DNA from: an uncultured Methylobacillus sp.
GTDB lineage: Bacteria; Pseudomonadota; Gammaproteobacteria; Burkholderiales; Methylophilaceae
Direction of reading: 5' to 3'
Assembly: GCA_946478865.1 (NCBI GenBank)
Contig: CAMLDO010000001.1
Span: forward strand, 1-64,000
DNA length: 64,000 nucleotides
Part shown: positions 17,999 to 26,709 of the stretch, one piece after another
Layout: every line of letters starts with the position of its first letter
How positions within the stretch are numbered: the stretch's first letter is position 1
Translations under genes and position numbers: made by a program
The notes under the pieces: generated by a model
The model's database searches: none
Told to the model about the DNA's origin: nothing
What the model saw: only the letters and a program-made list of their open reading frames with translations

Positions 17999-20050
17999 AT
18001 GACGCCACTACAACAGGCTTACCTCAATAAGTTGCGCGCGACGGCTGAAGCAAACGCAGCGTTTTTCCAGTTAAACATGCCGCAGCATAAAATGCTGTTG
18101 GACAAGGCCTCTTCGGCGAGCGTGGACATCTCGGAGCAGGGCGATCTGGTGGTTCGATACGCCAACGGCGAGAGCCGTAGCATCACCGCAGATATTCTGG
18201 AAATGGAGGGGCGGATCGAAAAATTCGGCGATATGTCCGACCGTCCGCAGCTTCTGGCATTCCATAATTTGCGCAGATTCGTGGAAAGCCCCAGTCATGG
18301 CCGCCACCAGGTATTTCATTATTCCAAGCTTGATGCGGAATACCCCAATCGGGCGACACGGCATTTCGCCAAACACTACCCGGACAATAGTGGCCTGACC
18401 CGCTATCCCAGCTTCGGCGAGAAGGAAATCCCGCTGCTGATCGTCTTCGGCAGCCGCTTGGGCTGGCATCTGCCTCGACTACTGGCGGAATATAAGATTC
18501 GCCATCTGGTCGTGATCGAAACCGATATTGATGCTTTCCGTTTGTCCACCTTTTTCCAGGACTACGTCCAACTGACGCGGCTTGCACAGGAAAAGGGGAC
18601 CGATCTCATCTTTATCGTTCAATCCGAACTCGAGAAAATCGCGCGCTCCCTGACGGGAGCGATGTTGAGAACAGGTGGTTTGCCCCAGTTCTTCATTCAT
18701 GGTGCTTCCCTGTTTTATGGAGTGGATGACACAGCAATGGTTGCCAGGATCAGGGAAACGATCATGGAGACCATGTGGGAATTGTTTTTCGGCATGGGGT
18801 ATTTCGATGACGAACTGGTCACCATCCGACATACCTTCGGCAATCTCAAACAGGGTATCCCGATCTATCGACGCCCCAATACGATCCCCAAGGACGCGGT
18901 TGCGTTCGTCATTGGTTCCGGCCCATCCCTGGATGGACTGATTCCGCTCCTGCGCGAATATGGTGATCGAGCGGTAATTTTCAGCTGTGGCACGGCGCTG
19001 GCCATCCTGCACAAGATGGGCATCAAGCCGGATTTTCATGTGGAAAAAGAGCGGCAGAACATTATTGCCGAAGTCATCCAGAAGTCCATCAGCAACGATA
19101 TGGAGTTTCTCAAAGGAGTGAGTTTCATCGGGTTGAGCCCCGTATATCCTGACGTGTTCAACATGTTTGAGCGTCATGGCATGATCGTGAAGGCAGCGGA
19201 CACGATGGGTGCGGTGCTGAATGCCAAGGGCGTGTCTCGTGAGCTTATTTTGAATGGCCAGCCTACTGTGACCAATACCGCCATCGACTTTGCGGTGAGT
19301 GCGGGATTCAAGAATATTTATTTGTTTGGCGTAGACCTTGGAAGCAAGGATAAGGAAAAGCACCATTCAAAGCATACGGTTTACATGAATCTGATGCCGG
19401 AAGAGGATCATCTCAAGAAGATTCTCGCCCACCAGCCGGCTAACGACATCATCGTACCCGGTAATTTCGGCGGCGAAGTACATGCCAACAAGGTGCTCTC
19501 GTTTGCGCGGCCGATGATGAGCCACAGCATCTCCATGTATCCTGATGCCAAGGTGTACAACCTCAACGATGGCGCCTTGATCGAGCATGCCATTCCTCTA
19601 CCCCCCGAGGATTTCAGCAAAACCTGGGCGGGTGGGTGCGACAAGCATGCGACTGTCGAGGCTGTCATGAATACCTTCCAACCCGAAGAGTGGGATATGG
19701 ATGAGTTGCAGCAGATGCTGATGGAGCGGATCGATACCTTTATCTCTCGGGTCGAAGCCATTGTGGCCAAACCGCAGAACTCGCTGTCCGATGTGCTCGA
19801 TAAAATGATTGAAATTCATTGGATGACGCTTGCGCCATCCAATATCAATGATCCATGCGCACTGCTGTTCCGTGGCACGTCGTCACGCCTGTTAAGCATG
19901 GCGTACAATGCGGTCACTATCATCAAGGATCAGGACGAGGCGCTTGCCAAGGCCGAATGGGACTTCTCCAATCTGCTTGATTGCATGCATGAGGCCAGGG
20001 ACGAAGTGGTGAAAAATATACAAATTGCTTTTGCGGCAGCGGAGCAATGA
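17999..20050 (+). CDS. Maf-type flagellin glycosyltransferase (motility accessory factor, DUF115)
   Basis: Maf proteins transfer nonulosonic acids from CMP donors to flagellin Ser/Thr in the cytoplasm before export. The 683-residue protein has the central Maf/DUF115 domain (about residues 295-480) with AFVIGSGPSLDGLIPLL, IKPDFHVEKERQN and the later IYLFGVDLGSKDKEKHHSKH. The N-terminal part (residues 1-260) includes LLIVFGSRLGWHLP, as in full-length Maf. Placement directly after a CMP-legionaminate operon and 0.8 kb before the flagellin gene supports the role. The donor preference is inferred. Confidence 0.88.
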   Translation: MTPLQQAYLNKLRATAEANAAFFQLNMPQHKMLLDKASSASVDISEQGDLVVRYANGESRSITADILEMEGRIEKFGDMSDRPQLLAFHNLRRFVESPSHGRHQVFHYSKLDAEYPNRATRHFAKHYPDNSGLTRYPSFGEKEIPLLIVFGSRLGWHLPRLLAEYKIRHLVVIETDIDAFRLSTFFQDYVQLTRLAQEKGTDLIFIVQSELEKIARSLTGAMLRTGGLPQFFIHGASLFYGVDDTAMVARIRETIMETMWELFFGMGYFDDELVTIRHTFGNLKQGIPIYRRPNTIPKDAVAFVIGSGPSLDGLIPLLREYGDRAVIFSCGTALAILHKMGIKPDFHVEKERQNIIAEVIQKSISNDMEFLKGVSFIGLSPVYPDVFNMFERHGMIVKAADTMGAVLNAKGVSRELILNGQPTVTNTAIDFAVSAGFKNIYLFGVDLGSKDKEKHHSKHTVYMNLMPEEDHLKKILAHQPANDIIVPGNFGGEVHANKVLSFARPMMSHSISMYPDAKVYNLNDGALIEHAIPLPPEDFSKTWAGGCDKHATVEAVMNTFQPEEWDMDELQQMLMERIDTFISRVEAIVAKPQNSLSDVLDKMIEIHWMTLAPSNINDPCALLFRGTSSRLLSMAYNAVTIIKDQDEALAKAEWDFSNLLDCMHEARDEVVKNIQIAFAAAEQ

Positions 20051-20063
20051 TTCTGGAGCAATC

Positions 20064-20705
20064 ATGAAAATCGATCCTTTAGAGCGAGTAAGGCTTAACA
20101 AGCGCATCGAGCAGGCGCATACCTGTTTGATGAACGGCGATACCGACGCTGCTCAGACAATATTCCAGGAAGCCCTGTTGCAAGCGCCGCAATACTCCGC
20201 TGCCATGCATGGCATGGGGGTGTTGCACGTAGCGCGCGGAAATGTGAATGAGGGCGAGCGCTGGTTGCGCCAGGCCACCGAGGCAGATGCCGAAAATGCG
20301 CTGGCCTGGAACGATCTGGGCGAGGCACTGCGGATGCTGGGACGCGGGGACGAAGCTATCGCTGCATATCGCCGTTCACTGGAACTGGAGCCCGATTTCC
20401 TGAGCGCGATAAACAACCTGGCGGTGGCGTTGGCAGGCAAGGGCGATCTGGAAGAGGCCAAGCGTTGCCTGCGGCAGGCTATCGACATTGACCCGCTGGA
20501 TCCTCATCCTTACAACAACCTGGGCGTGATCCTGGAAATCGAAGGCCAGATTGAGGAGGCGCTGCTCTGCTACGAGAAGGCGGTCAAGAACAAGCACGAC
20601 TTCGAAGAGGCGAAGCAAAACTACGCGGACTTGCTCCAGCGTAATCCCGATCAGCTGATGAAGGCCATGGGGCGTCTGCTGGATGACGCCAAGGCTCTCG
20701 ATTGA
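20064..20705 (+). CDS. TPR-repeat protein between maf and flagellin
   Basis: The 213-residue protein consists of about four or five tetratricopeptide repeats (residues 10-180), for example NALAWNDLGEALRMLGRGDE and NNLGVILEIEGQIEEALLCY. It has no signal peptide or membrane segment, so it is probably cytoplasmic. I start it at the ATG at 20064, which follows a tctggagca ribosome site 13 bases after maf. TPR proteins next to Maf/flagellin genes may act as adaptors for glycosylation or chaperoning. No specific function can be read from the sequence. Confidence 0.75.
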   Translation: MKIDPLERVRLNKRIEQAHTCLMNGDTDAAQTIFQEALLQAPQYSAAMHGMGVLHVARGNVNEGERWLRQATEADAENALAWNDLGEALRMLGRGDEAIAAYRRSLELEPDFLSAINNLAVALAGKGDLEEAKRCLRQAIDIDPLDPHPYNNLGVILEIEGQIEEALLCYEKAVKNKHDFEEAKQNYADLLQRNPDQLMKAMGRLLDDAKALD

Positions 20706-20716
20706 TCATAAAAATG

Positions 20717-20739
20717 CCGTCGCATCGGGCATGCGGCGG
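20717..20739. repeat. Inverted repeat after the TPR gene
   Basis: Nine-base arms CCGTCGCAT and ATGCGGCGG (one G-T pair) flank a five-base loop, 11 bases after the TPR stop codon. There is no T-run on the + side, so it is at best a weak terminator or an RNA-stabilising hairpin that separates maf-TPR transcription from the flagellin promoter 38 bases further on. Confidence 0.5.
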
Positions 20740-20776
20740 TACCCAAAAAATTTCAAATAAATATGCCATTTCTCCC

Positions 20777-20803
20777 TAAAGTTTGGGTGAGCCCTGCCGA
20801 AAA
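20777..20803 (+). promoter_or_regulatory. FliA (sigma-28) promoter of the flagellin gene
   Basis: TAAAGTTT, exactly 11 bases, then GCCGAAAA: the -35 box is a perfect match and the -10 box differs from GCCGATAA at one position. It leaves a leader of about 65 bases before the flagellin ATG, with a strong taggagcagg ribosome site. This is the expected late-class control for filament protein. Confidence 0.9.
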
Positions 20804-20878
20804 TGGACTGTGAGCACGATAGCTCATGCGAGCGGGAAAGAATTTCCCGTATTCATTCTTAAGAATTAGGAGCAGGAA

Positions 20879-21802
20879 ATGGCTAATACCACCGTAACTT
20901 TGACCGCCGCAATGCGGTCCAACCTGACCACGCTGCAAGCTACCAACAATCTGCTGGACCGTACGCAAGAGCGTCTGGCTACCGGCAAGAAGGTCAACAC
21001 CGCGCTGGACAACCCGACCAACTTCTTTAGCGCTGCTGCTCACACTACCCGTGCTAGCAACCTGACCAACCGCAAGGATGGCATGACTGAAGCAGTGCAG
21101 GCGATCAAGGCAACCAATGCCGGTATCGAAGGTATCAAGGCTCTGCTTGAAAGTGCCAACGGTATTATCGCAACGGCATCCACGGCCTCTTCCACAAGCT
21201 ACTCCACCCTGTATACGCAGTTCGATACCATCATTGGTGAAATCAATGACTTGATTGAAGACTCCAAGTACAAGGGCACTAACTTCCTGGGTGGTACGGC
21301 CGTTTCTCTGGACGTCATCTTCAACGAATCTGGCACCAACAAGCTGACATTGCAAGGTTTCGACGCACAGTTCAGTATGCTGCTGGACGCAGACCAGATT
21401 GGTTCTCTGGCTGCTACTGCTGGTGGTTTCAGCCTTCTGGCTGCTAACGTGGCTGGCGGTTCCGCTGCTACGATTTCGTTGTTCCAATCCGCTGATGGTT
21501 CCGCTGCAGGCTTCTCGATTGCTGAAAACCTGACTGCAATCAGCAACGGTATCACCGCTGCACTGGCAGTGCTGGAGGCTCAGTCCACCAAGCTGTCGAG
21601 CAACCTGTCCATCGTCAATGCTCGTCTCGACTTCACCAATGAAATGGTGAACATCGAACTGGCAGGCGCGGACAACCTGACGCTGGCTGACCAGAACGAA
21701 GAAGGCGCCAACATGCTGATGCTGCAAACGCGTAATCAGCTGGGTACGACCTCTCTCTCCTTGGCCTCTCAGGCAGCCCAAGGTATCCTGAGACTCTTCT
21801 AA
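20879..21802 (+). CDS. fliC: Flagellin
   Basis: This is the filament subunit. The 307-residue chain has N-terminal D0/D1 helices with AAMRSNLTTLQATNNLLDRT and LATGKKVNTALDNPTNFFSA. A short Ser/Ala/Thr-rich centre (about 100-220) offers many possible O-glycosylation sites. The C-terminal D1/D0 part includes LDFTNEMVNIELAGADNLT and ends in AAQGILRLF. The ALDNPTNFF form and compact size resemble flagellins of alphaproteobacteria such as Magnetospirillum rather than the common NQISQRFTTQ-type betaproteobacterial FliC. Codon choice is biased to GCT/TCT, as in highly expressed genes. It lies behind a sigma-28 promoter. Confidence 0.93.
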   Translation: MANTTVTLTAAMRSNLTTLQATNNLLDRTQERLATGKKVNTALDNPTNFFSAAAHTTRASNLTNRKDGMTEAVQAIKATNAGIEGIKALLESANGIIATASTASSTSYSTLYTQFDTIIGEINDLIEDSKYKGTNFLGGTAVSLDVIFNESGTNKLTLQGFDAQFSMLLDADQIGSLAATAGGFSLLAANVAGGSAATISLFQSADGSAAGFSIAENLTAISNGITAALAVLEAQSTKLSSNLSIVNARLDFTNEMVNIELAGADNLTLADQNEEGANMLMLQTRNQLGTTSLSLASQAAQGILRLF

Positions 21803-21835
21803 TCAAGTAGAGTTGAAAGGTAACTGATGATGTTG

Positions 21836-21870
21836 CCGGGGTGGTCGATTTAGACTCGCCCCGGTCTTTC
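21836..21870 (+). terminator. Probable terminator or attenuator after flagellin
   Basis: CCGGGG (21836-21841) pairs with CCCCGG (21859-21864) around a 17-base loop that can itself form a GTC/GAC pair; TCTTTC follows. It lies 34 bases after the flagellin stop and 15 bases before the next ATG. It probably lowers read-through into the downstream genes, giving much more flagellin than accessory protein. Confidence 0.65.
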
Positions 21871-21884
21871 ATTGGGAGAATGAC

Positions 21885-22592
21885 ATGGTCAGCGAATTAA
21901 ATGTGGCAACCATGGGATACCCTTCGGGCTTGGCTTCGGTCGGTCTGGCATCGCCTGCTGAATCAGGCGTGCAGGCTGCGCCGGGTGTGAATGGGCAGAA
22001 AAATGGTTTGCCCGAACAGCAGGAAACCATCAGTATCAATTCGTCCTCCGGATCCGTCGCGACTTTAACGGATCGCAAGGAGGATAGCGTTCGAGCTGCG
22101 CAATCTGTAAGAGACGCAAACAAAGGGCTCGATCGTGCAGATGAGTTGCTGAATGAGATGGCGGCTTTAGTCGGTGCGGTAAAAAACTACCCGCCGTTTC
22201 CCGCAGGGAACGAAGAGCGTGTGCAATACATCAATAGCATAGATGGGTTGCGGAAAGAGATGCAGTCTCTGGTGGTTCCCCCCGTAGCTCCCGACTATGA
22301 GCCCGTGTTTTATCCGCAAGAGGCTGAGTTCCCGCCTATTGATGCTCAGGTCCCCAGCGACGCAGCGGTGCTAGCATTCGGTGAAGCGGTACAAGTCATA
22401 CGCAATGACGTGAATACTGCGCGTGAAGCGCTTGAGCAGCAACTGCAGCGCTCTGCGGAACATGCGAGCGTAGGTTTGCCGCGCCCACCTGAAGAGCCGC
22501 AAGTGCAGGAAATCAGTATTGCCGTGGCCGGTCAGTTGAATGGCAAATCCCTGCCAATCGCGGGTGCTTCCGACGCACTTGCTCAATTGTAA
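21885..22592 (+). CDS. Flagellin-linked protein of unknown function
   Basis: I do not recognise a named family. The 235-residue protein has a disordered, Gly/Ser/Gln-rich N-terminus (1-55) and then a helical region (about 58-125). That region includes ESINGLRK-like text: EERVQYINSIDGLRKEMQSL followed by VVPP, which resembles the D1 helices of flagellin-type axial proteins. A Pro-rich linker follows (125-150), then a second helix with EALEQQLQRSAEH. There is no signal peptide or membrane segment. A gggaga ribosome site precedes the ATG. Its place between flagellin and flbT suggests a role in filament assembly or flagellin handling. Confidence 0.6.
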   Translation: MVSELNVATMGYPSGLASVGLASPAESGVQAAPGVNGQKNGLPEQQETISINSSSGSVATLTDRKEDSVRAAQSVRDANKGLDRADELLNEMAALVGAVKNYPPFPAGNEERVQYINSIDGLRKEMQSLVVPPVAPDYEPVFYPQEAEFPPIDAQVPSDAAVLAFGEAVQVIRNDVNTAREALEQQLQRSAEHASVGLPRPPEEPQVQEISIAVAGQLNGKSLPIAGASDALAQL

Positions 22593-22601
22593 GGTCTGAC
22601 A

Positions 22602-23000
22602 GTGGCGCTAAAGTTAACTCTGAAACCCAATGAGAAGGTCTTCATTGGGGGCGCCGTTGTCCAGAATGGCGATAATTCTGCCGAGTTGAGCATTCTGAAC
22701 GACGTTCCGCTACTGCGAGAGAAGGATGTACTGACCGAGCAGGAGGCCGATTCCATATGCAAGCAGGTATATCTTTGCGTGCAGCTGATGTATATGGACA
22801 GGAACAATCTGTCCAACTATCAGCGGAATTACCAAGCCCTCATTGAGGAAATTCTGAGGGCGGTGCCGGCGACGGTGGATTACATCGCCGAGATCAACAA
22901 TGACCTCGCATGCGGACGGTATTACCAGGCCATGAAGTGTGCACGTAGGTTGGTGCAATTCGAACAGGAGTTAATCAGTCATGTTCAACAATCCGCTTAA
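22602..23000 (+). CDS. flbT: Flagellin mRNA/translation regulator FlbT
   Basis: FlbT in Caulobacter binds flagellin mRNA leaders and restrains translation until the hook is complete; in other bacteria it can act positively. The 132-residue protein starts MALKLTLKPNEKVFIGGAVV and contains NDVPLLREKDVLTEQEA, family features of FlbT. It begins at GTG, 9 bases after the preceding gene, and overlaps flaF by 20 bases. FlbT is mainly an alphaproteobacterial protein, which makes its presence in this background notable. Confidence 0.88.
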   Translation: MALKLTLKPNEKVFIGGAVVQNGDNSAELSILNDVPLLREKDVLTEQEADSICKQVYLCVQLMYMDRNNLSNYQRNYQALIEEILRAVPATVDYIAEINNDLACGRYYQAMKCARRLVQFEQELISHVQQSA

Positions 23001-23373
23001 AGCCTATCAAGCCGTTGAAAGCGCAACTCTGGATGGGCGCGCGCTCGAAGCCAGCCTGCTGATCAAGTCGGCAGCTCGCTTGGCGGCTGTGCAGCAAAAT
23101 TGGAATGCGCCGGGCCGCGAGGAATTGATGGACGAGAGCCTGCGCTATAACCTGCGCTTGTGGACGGTGTTCCAGGCGGAAATGGCCAATGCCGAGAATC
23201 CGATTCCTGCGGAAATCAAGCGCAACATGTTGTCTCTCTCTGCCTTCATCGATAAGCGCACTTTCGAAGCTATCAGCTATCCCGATCCGGCCAAGCTGGA
23301 CATTCTGATCGCCATTAATCGCAATATCGCTGCCGGTTTGCAGCCCGCGAACAACGCAACCGTCGCACCTTAA
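22981..23373 (+). CDS. flaF: Flagellin synthesis/secretion regulator FlaF
   Basis: FlaF works opposite to FlbT in Caulobacter, where it is needed for flagellin translation and export and binds flagellin as a chaperone-like partner. The 130-residue helical protein has the family features NPLKAYQAVE near the start and RYNLRLWTVFQAEMA at about residues 55-70. It also has LSLSAFIDKRTFEAI and a C-terminal DILIAINRNIAAGL helix. It overlaps flbT by 20 bases, so the two are translationally coupled. Confidence 0.88.
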   Translation: MFNNPLKAYQAVESATLDGRALEASLLIKSAARLAAVQQNWNAPGREELMDESLRYNLRLWTVFQAEMANAENPIPAEIKRNMLSLSAFIDKRTFEAISYPDPAKLDILIAINRNIAAGLQPANNATVAP

Positions 23374-23379
23374 AACAGC

Positions 23380-24573
23380 ATGGCTTCCGATCCTTTTTCC
23401 GTCAGCGGCAACATACTAGACGTACTTGCACAGGATCAGTCCGGCCAGCGCTCGCAGTTAGCGCAGTACGCCCTGCAGCGCGCAGCCCAGCAAATGAAAA
23501 GTAACAACCTGAGGGAAGCCATTACCACCTTCAGGCAAGCCCTTGCTTTCGATCCGCAAAACACCACAGCGCTAACCTATATCGGGAATATCAATCTCTC
23601 GATGGGTAATGTGGACGAGGCTGTCAAAGCGTTCAAGGATCTAATCAAACTAGATCCGACCTCATCCGATTCCCAGATCAAGCTAGCCAACGCTTACTTG
23701 CAAGGCAAACGCTACGACGAAGCCGAGGCCACTTTCAAGACCGCTGCACGATTGGATCCCAGGAATCCCGTGCCTGAGTACACTTTGGGCATCCAGTATG
23801 CCCAGACGGACCGGCTGCAGGAGGCAGAGGCGCAGTTCCGCAAGGTGCAGCGTATGGTGCCGACCGATGGCAATGTCTATTACGCCCTAGGTGCTTTGCA
23901 CAACAAGCAGGGTCGATACGAGGAGTCGGTGCAGGAACTGAAAACCGCGCTGTCGCTCAAGTCCAATTTCTACGAAGCCAATTACGAGTTGGGCGTAGCT
24001 TATACGCATTTAGGTCAGGACGATGAGGCCAATCGGCAACTGCAAATTCTTAAGGGTGCACGTTCAGCGTTTACGACCGATCTGAGTTTTGAAATCAATC
24101 GGCCGAAGATTCTGTTCATGGATGGTTCGGGCAGCGGGTTTAACCTCAGCCTCGGTCCCAATACCCCTGTATGGATGCTGGATCCCACGAATTTGACTGC
24201 GCCAGGGGCAAGTAAAACCTTTTCAGTCACAATTCAGTTCAGTACCCAGATGGACAGCGCTTCCATCGCTCAGTTGAACAATTGGACGATTTCGCGCGCG
24301 CAAAGCACCAAGGCGGGTTATTACAACAACAGCGCTACGGGTTTTGTCAGCAGCACCGAAGTGCAGATTGCCAAGCGGCCGCTTTCAGTGGTCTATAACC
24401 AAACCACCATGCAGGCTACTGTGACATTCATGGTCAGCCAGAACAGTACGGGTACGGCTACGATAGACCCCAAGCATCTGGTGTTTCAATTCAGCGGCCA
24501 GGACGCCTATGGCCGTAGCATGAATACCGCGGCCGATGAGATTGACGGCCGTTCGTCCGTCAAGGGTTTCTAA
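23380..24573 (+). CDS. TPR protein with C-terminal Ig-like domain, flagellin cluster
   Basis: Residues about 25-225 hold five to six TPR units (examples: TALTYIGNINLSMGNVDEAV; YYALGALHNKQGRYEESVQE). Residues about 235-390 form a beta-rich domain with TFSVTIQFSTQMDSASIAQL, reminiscent of Big_5/SbsA Ig-like domains. No signal peptide is present, and the N-terminus SVSGNILDVL is not hydrophobic. It starts 6 bases after flaF and is the last gene of the flagellin block. A scaffold for glycosylated flagellin or a filament-associated exported protein are both possible. The TPR assignment is secure; the role is not known. Confidence 0.7.
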   Translation: MASDPFSVSGNILDVLAQDQSGQRSQLAQYALQRAAQQMKSNNLREAITTFRQALAFDPQNTTALTYIGNINLSMGNVDEAVKAFKDLIKLDPTSSDSQIKLANAYLQGKRYDEAEATFKTAARLDPRNPVPEYTLGIQYAQTDRLQEAEAQFRKVQRMVPTDGNVYYALGALHNKQGRYEESVQELKTALSLKSNFYEANYELGVAYTHLGQDDEANRQLQILKGARSAFTTDLSFEINRPKILFMDGSGSGFNLSLGPNTPVWMLDPTNLTAPGASKTFSVTIQFSTQMDSASIAQLNNWTISRAQSTKAGYYNNSATGFVSSTEVQIAKRPLSVVYNQTTMQATVTFMVSQNSTGTATIDPKHLVFQFSGQDAYGRSMNTAADEIDGRSSVKGF

Positions 24574-25406
24574 ACTGCAGTCAGCAGGTTGAGCGCGCCG
24601 TTCAGCCCGGTATGGCTGATGGCATAAGTCGCTTGCGCGCGCACTACGGGTTTCGCGTGGTAAGCGATCCCAATACCCGCTGCAGCCATCATCTTAAGAT
24701 CGTTGGCACCGTCCCCGATGGCGACTACCTGCGTGGAACTAAGCTCGAGTTCAGTGCGGATACGATTCAGCCAATCAGCTTTGCCTTGTGCGTCCAGTAC
24801 ATCACCCAGCACGCGGCCGGTCAGTTTTCCGTCGACAATTTCTAGCACATTGGCATGTGCATAATCCAACCCTACGCGCTGCTTGAGGCGTTCGGTAAAA
24901 AAGGTAAACCCGCCGGAAACCAGCAGCGTCTTGATGCCGCGCGCTTGTAGCGCTCCCAGTAGCGTTTCAGCGCCTGGGTTGAGCTGCAGGCGTTCGGTAT
25001 AGACGCGCTGTAGTGCGGATTCGTCCAGGCCTTCCAGCAACGCCACGCGGCGGCGCAGGCTTTCGGCAAATTCGATTTCGCCGCGCATGGCGCTTTCTGT
25101 AATCGCCGCGACTTGGGGTTTGAGGCCTTGCATGTCGGCGATCTCGTCGATGCACTCGATGCTGATCAGCGTCGAATCCATGTCCATCACCACGAGGCCG
25201 ATGTTGTCCAGCACATGCTCGTCGCGGACAAACGCGGCATCGATGCCATGTTCTTCGCACCATGCGACGATTTCAGGCGTGAATTCGACCTGGCGGAGCA
25301 CGTAAGCATGATCGGCTAGCGTAACGAAATCGGAACGGCCGGCGAGTTTCGCAAGGGAGTCGAGATGTTCGGGCAGCAGGTTCTGCCCCTGGACGACGAG
25401 ACGCAT
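24570..25406 (-). CDS. serB: Phosphoserine phosphatase SerB
   Basis: SerB removes phosphate from phosphoserine in the last step of serine synthesis. The 278-residue HAD enzyme has the nucleophile motif DMDSTLI (about residues 74-80), motif II VSGGFTFF and motif III/IV GDGANDLKMM. Residues 1-70 form the short N-terminal ACT-like region seen in the proteobacterial enzyme. Its stop overlaps the convergent stop of the flagellar TPR gene by 4 bases. It marks the right edge of the motility block. Confidence 0.96.
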   Translation of the reverse strand: MRLVVQGQNLLPEHLDSLAKLAGRSDFVTLADHAYVLRQVEFTPEIVAWCEEHGIDAAFVRDEHVLDNIGLVVMDMDSTLISIECIDEIADMQGLKPQVAAITESAMRGEIEFAESLRRRVALLEGLDESALQRVYTERLQLNPGAETLLGALQARGIKTLLVSGGFTFFTERLKQRVGLDYAHANVLEIVDGKLTGRVLGDVLDAQGKADWLNRIRTELELSSTQVVAIGDGANDLKMMAAAGIGIAYHAKPVVRAQATYAISHTGLNGALNLLTAV

Positions 25407-25434
25407 GGCAAGAAAGGACTAAAAAAGAGCCGCG

Positions 25435-25443
25435 ATTATAGCA
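25435..25443 (-). promoter_or_regulatory. Extended -10 promoter for serB
   Basis: Read on the minus strand the site is TGCTATAAT, a perfect extended -10 element (TGnTATAAT), 28 bases upstream of the serB ATG. No good -35 box lies at 16-18 bases, which is usual for extended -10 promoters. The divergent sucC start lies 97 bases to the right. Confidence 0.65.
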
Positions 25444-25540
25444 TTGGCCGTGCTGGACGCTGATTTCCACAGCGCTGGCACTGGCTTATTCGAGGGTTTT
25501 CCGCCAAAATTGCAGCATTTCCCCTGTCTTTGGAATCACC

Positions 25541-26701
25541 ATGAATTTGCATGAGTATCAGGCCAAGCATTTGCTGCAGCAATATGGCCTGCCGACGCCG
25601 CGCGGCATCGTGGCGAACGACGCAGAATCGGCCGTGGCCGCCTCGCGCGAACTGGGCGGTAATGCCTGGGTTGCCAAGGCACAAATCCACGCCGGTGGTC
25701 GCGGCAAGGCTGGCGGCGTCAAGGTGACGCGTTCGCATGATGAGTTGCAGAACCTTGCCACGCACCTGCTGGGTAGCCATCTGGTCACGCAGCAGAACGC
25801 TCCTGACGGTCAGCCTGTGCATCGCCTGCTGATCGAGGAAACGCTGCCGATCGCACGCGAGCTCTATCTCTCGCTGCTGGTTGATCGCTCTGCCGAGCGC
25901 ATCGTCGTTGTCGCATCTGCTGCCGGCGGTATGGAAATCGAGGAAATCGCACATGCGACGCCGGAGAAAATCCTGCGCGAAGTGTGCGATCCGCTGCTCG
26001 GTCTGGTGGATTATCAGGCACGCAACCTGGCATTCGCGCTCGGGCTCTCCGGCGACCAGATCGGCGCCTTCACCAAGCTGCTCAAGGGCCTGTATCGCCT
26101 GTTCAAGGAAAACGACCTGGCTCTGCTGGAAATCAACCCGCTCGTAGTCACCGATACCGGTGCGCTGGTTGCGCTCGATTGCAAGATGACGGTGGACGAC
26201 AACGCGCTGTATCGCCAGAAAGGTCTCGCCGAACTGCGCGACTGGAGCCAGGACGACCCCAAGGAAGCTGAAGCGCACGCGAGCGGCCTCAACTACATTG
26301 CGCTCAACGGCAATATCGGCTGCATGGTCAACGGCGCTGGTCTGGCGATGGCGACTATGGACCTCATCAAGTTGCACGGCGGCATGCCAGCCAACTTTCT
26401 CGACGTGGGTGGCGGCGCGACGGCTGAAACCGTGGCACGCGCGTTCAAGATCATTCTTGCCGATAGCAACGTCAAGGCGATCCTGGTCAACATTTTCGGC
26501 GGCATCATGCGTTGCGACATCATCGCCGAGGGCATCATGACTGCGGTGCGCGAAGTTGGCGTCAAGGTGCCGGTAGTGGTGCGCCTGGAGGGCACCAACG
26601 TCGAATTGGGCAAGAAGATGCTGCGCGAAAGCGGCCTGTCCATCATCTCCGCTGAAGATCTCACCGATGCGGCTAAGCAGGCTGTGGCAGCGGTAGCGTA
26701 A
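25541..26701 (+). CDS. sucC: Succinyl-CoA ligase (ADP-forming) subunit beta
   Basis: With SucD this enzyme interconverts succinyl-CoA and succinate with substrate-level ATP synthesis in the TCA cycle. The 386-residue chain starts [20 protein letters not shown] and has an ATP-grasp domain (about 5-235) with [18 protein letters not shown] ligase domain follows (about 240-386) with [15 protein letters not shown] and [14 protein letters not shown]. Length matches the family. It is followed after 8 bases by sucD. Confidence 0.97.
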   Translation: MNLHEYQAKHLLQQYGLPTPRGIVANDAESAVAASRELGGNAWVAKAQIHAGGRGKAGGVKVTRSHDELQNLATHLLGSHLVTQQNAPDGQPVHRLLIEETLPIARELYLSLLVDRSAERIVVVASAAGGMEIEEIAHATPEKILREVCDPLLGLVDYQARNLAFALGLSGDQIGAFTKLLKGLYRLFKENDLALLEINPLVVTDTGALVALDCKMTVDDNALYRQKGLAELRDWSQDDPKEAEAHASGLNYIALNGNIGCMVNGAGLAMATMDLIKLHGGMPANFLDVGGGATAETVARAFKIILADSNVKAILVNIFGGIMRCDIIAEGIMTAVREVGVKVPVVVRLEGTNVELGKKMLRESGLSIISAEDLTDAAKQAVAAVA

Positions 26702-26709
26702 GGAAACAC

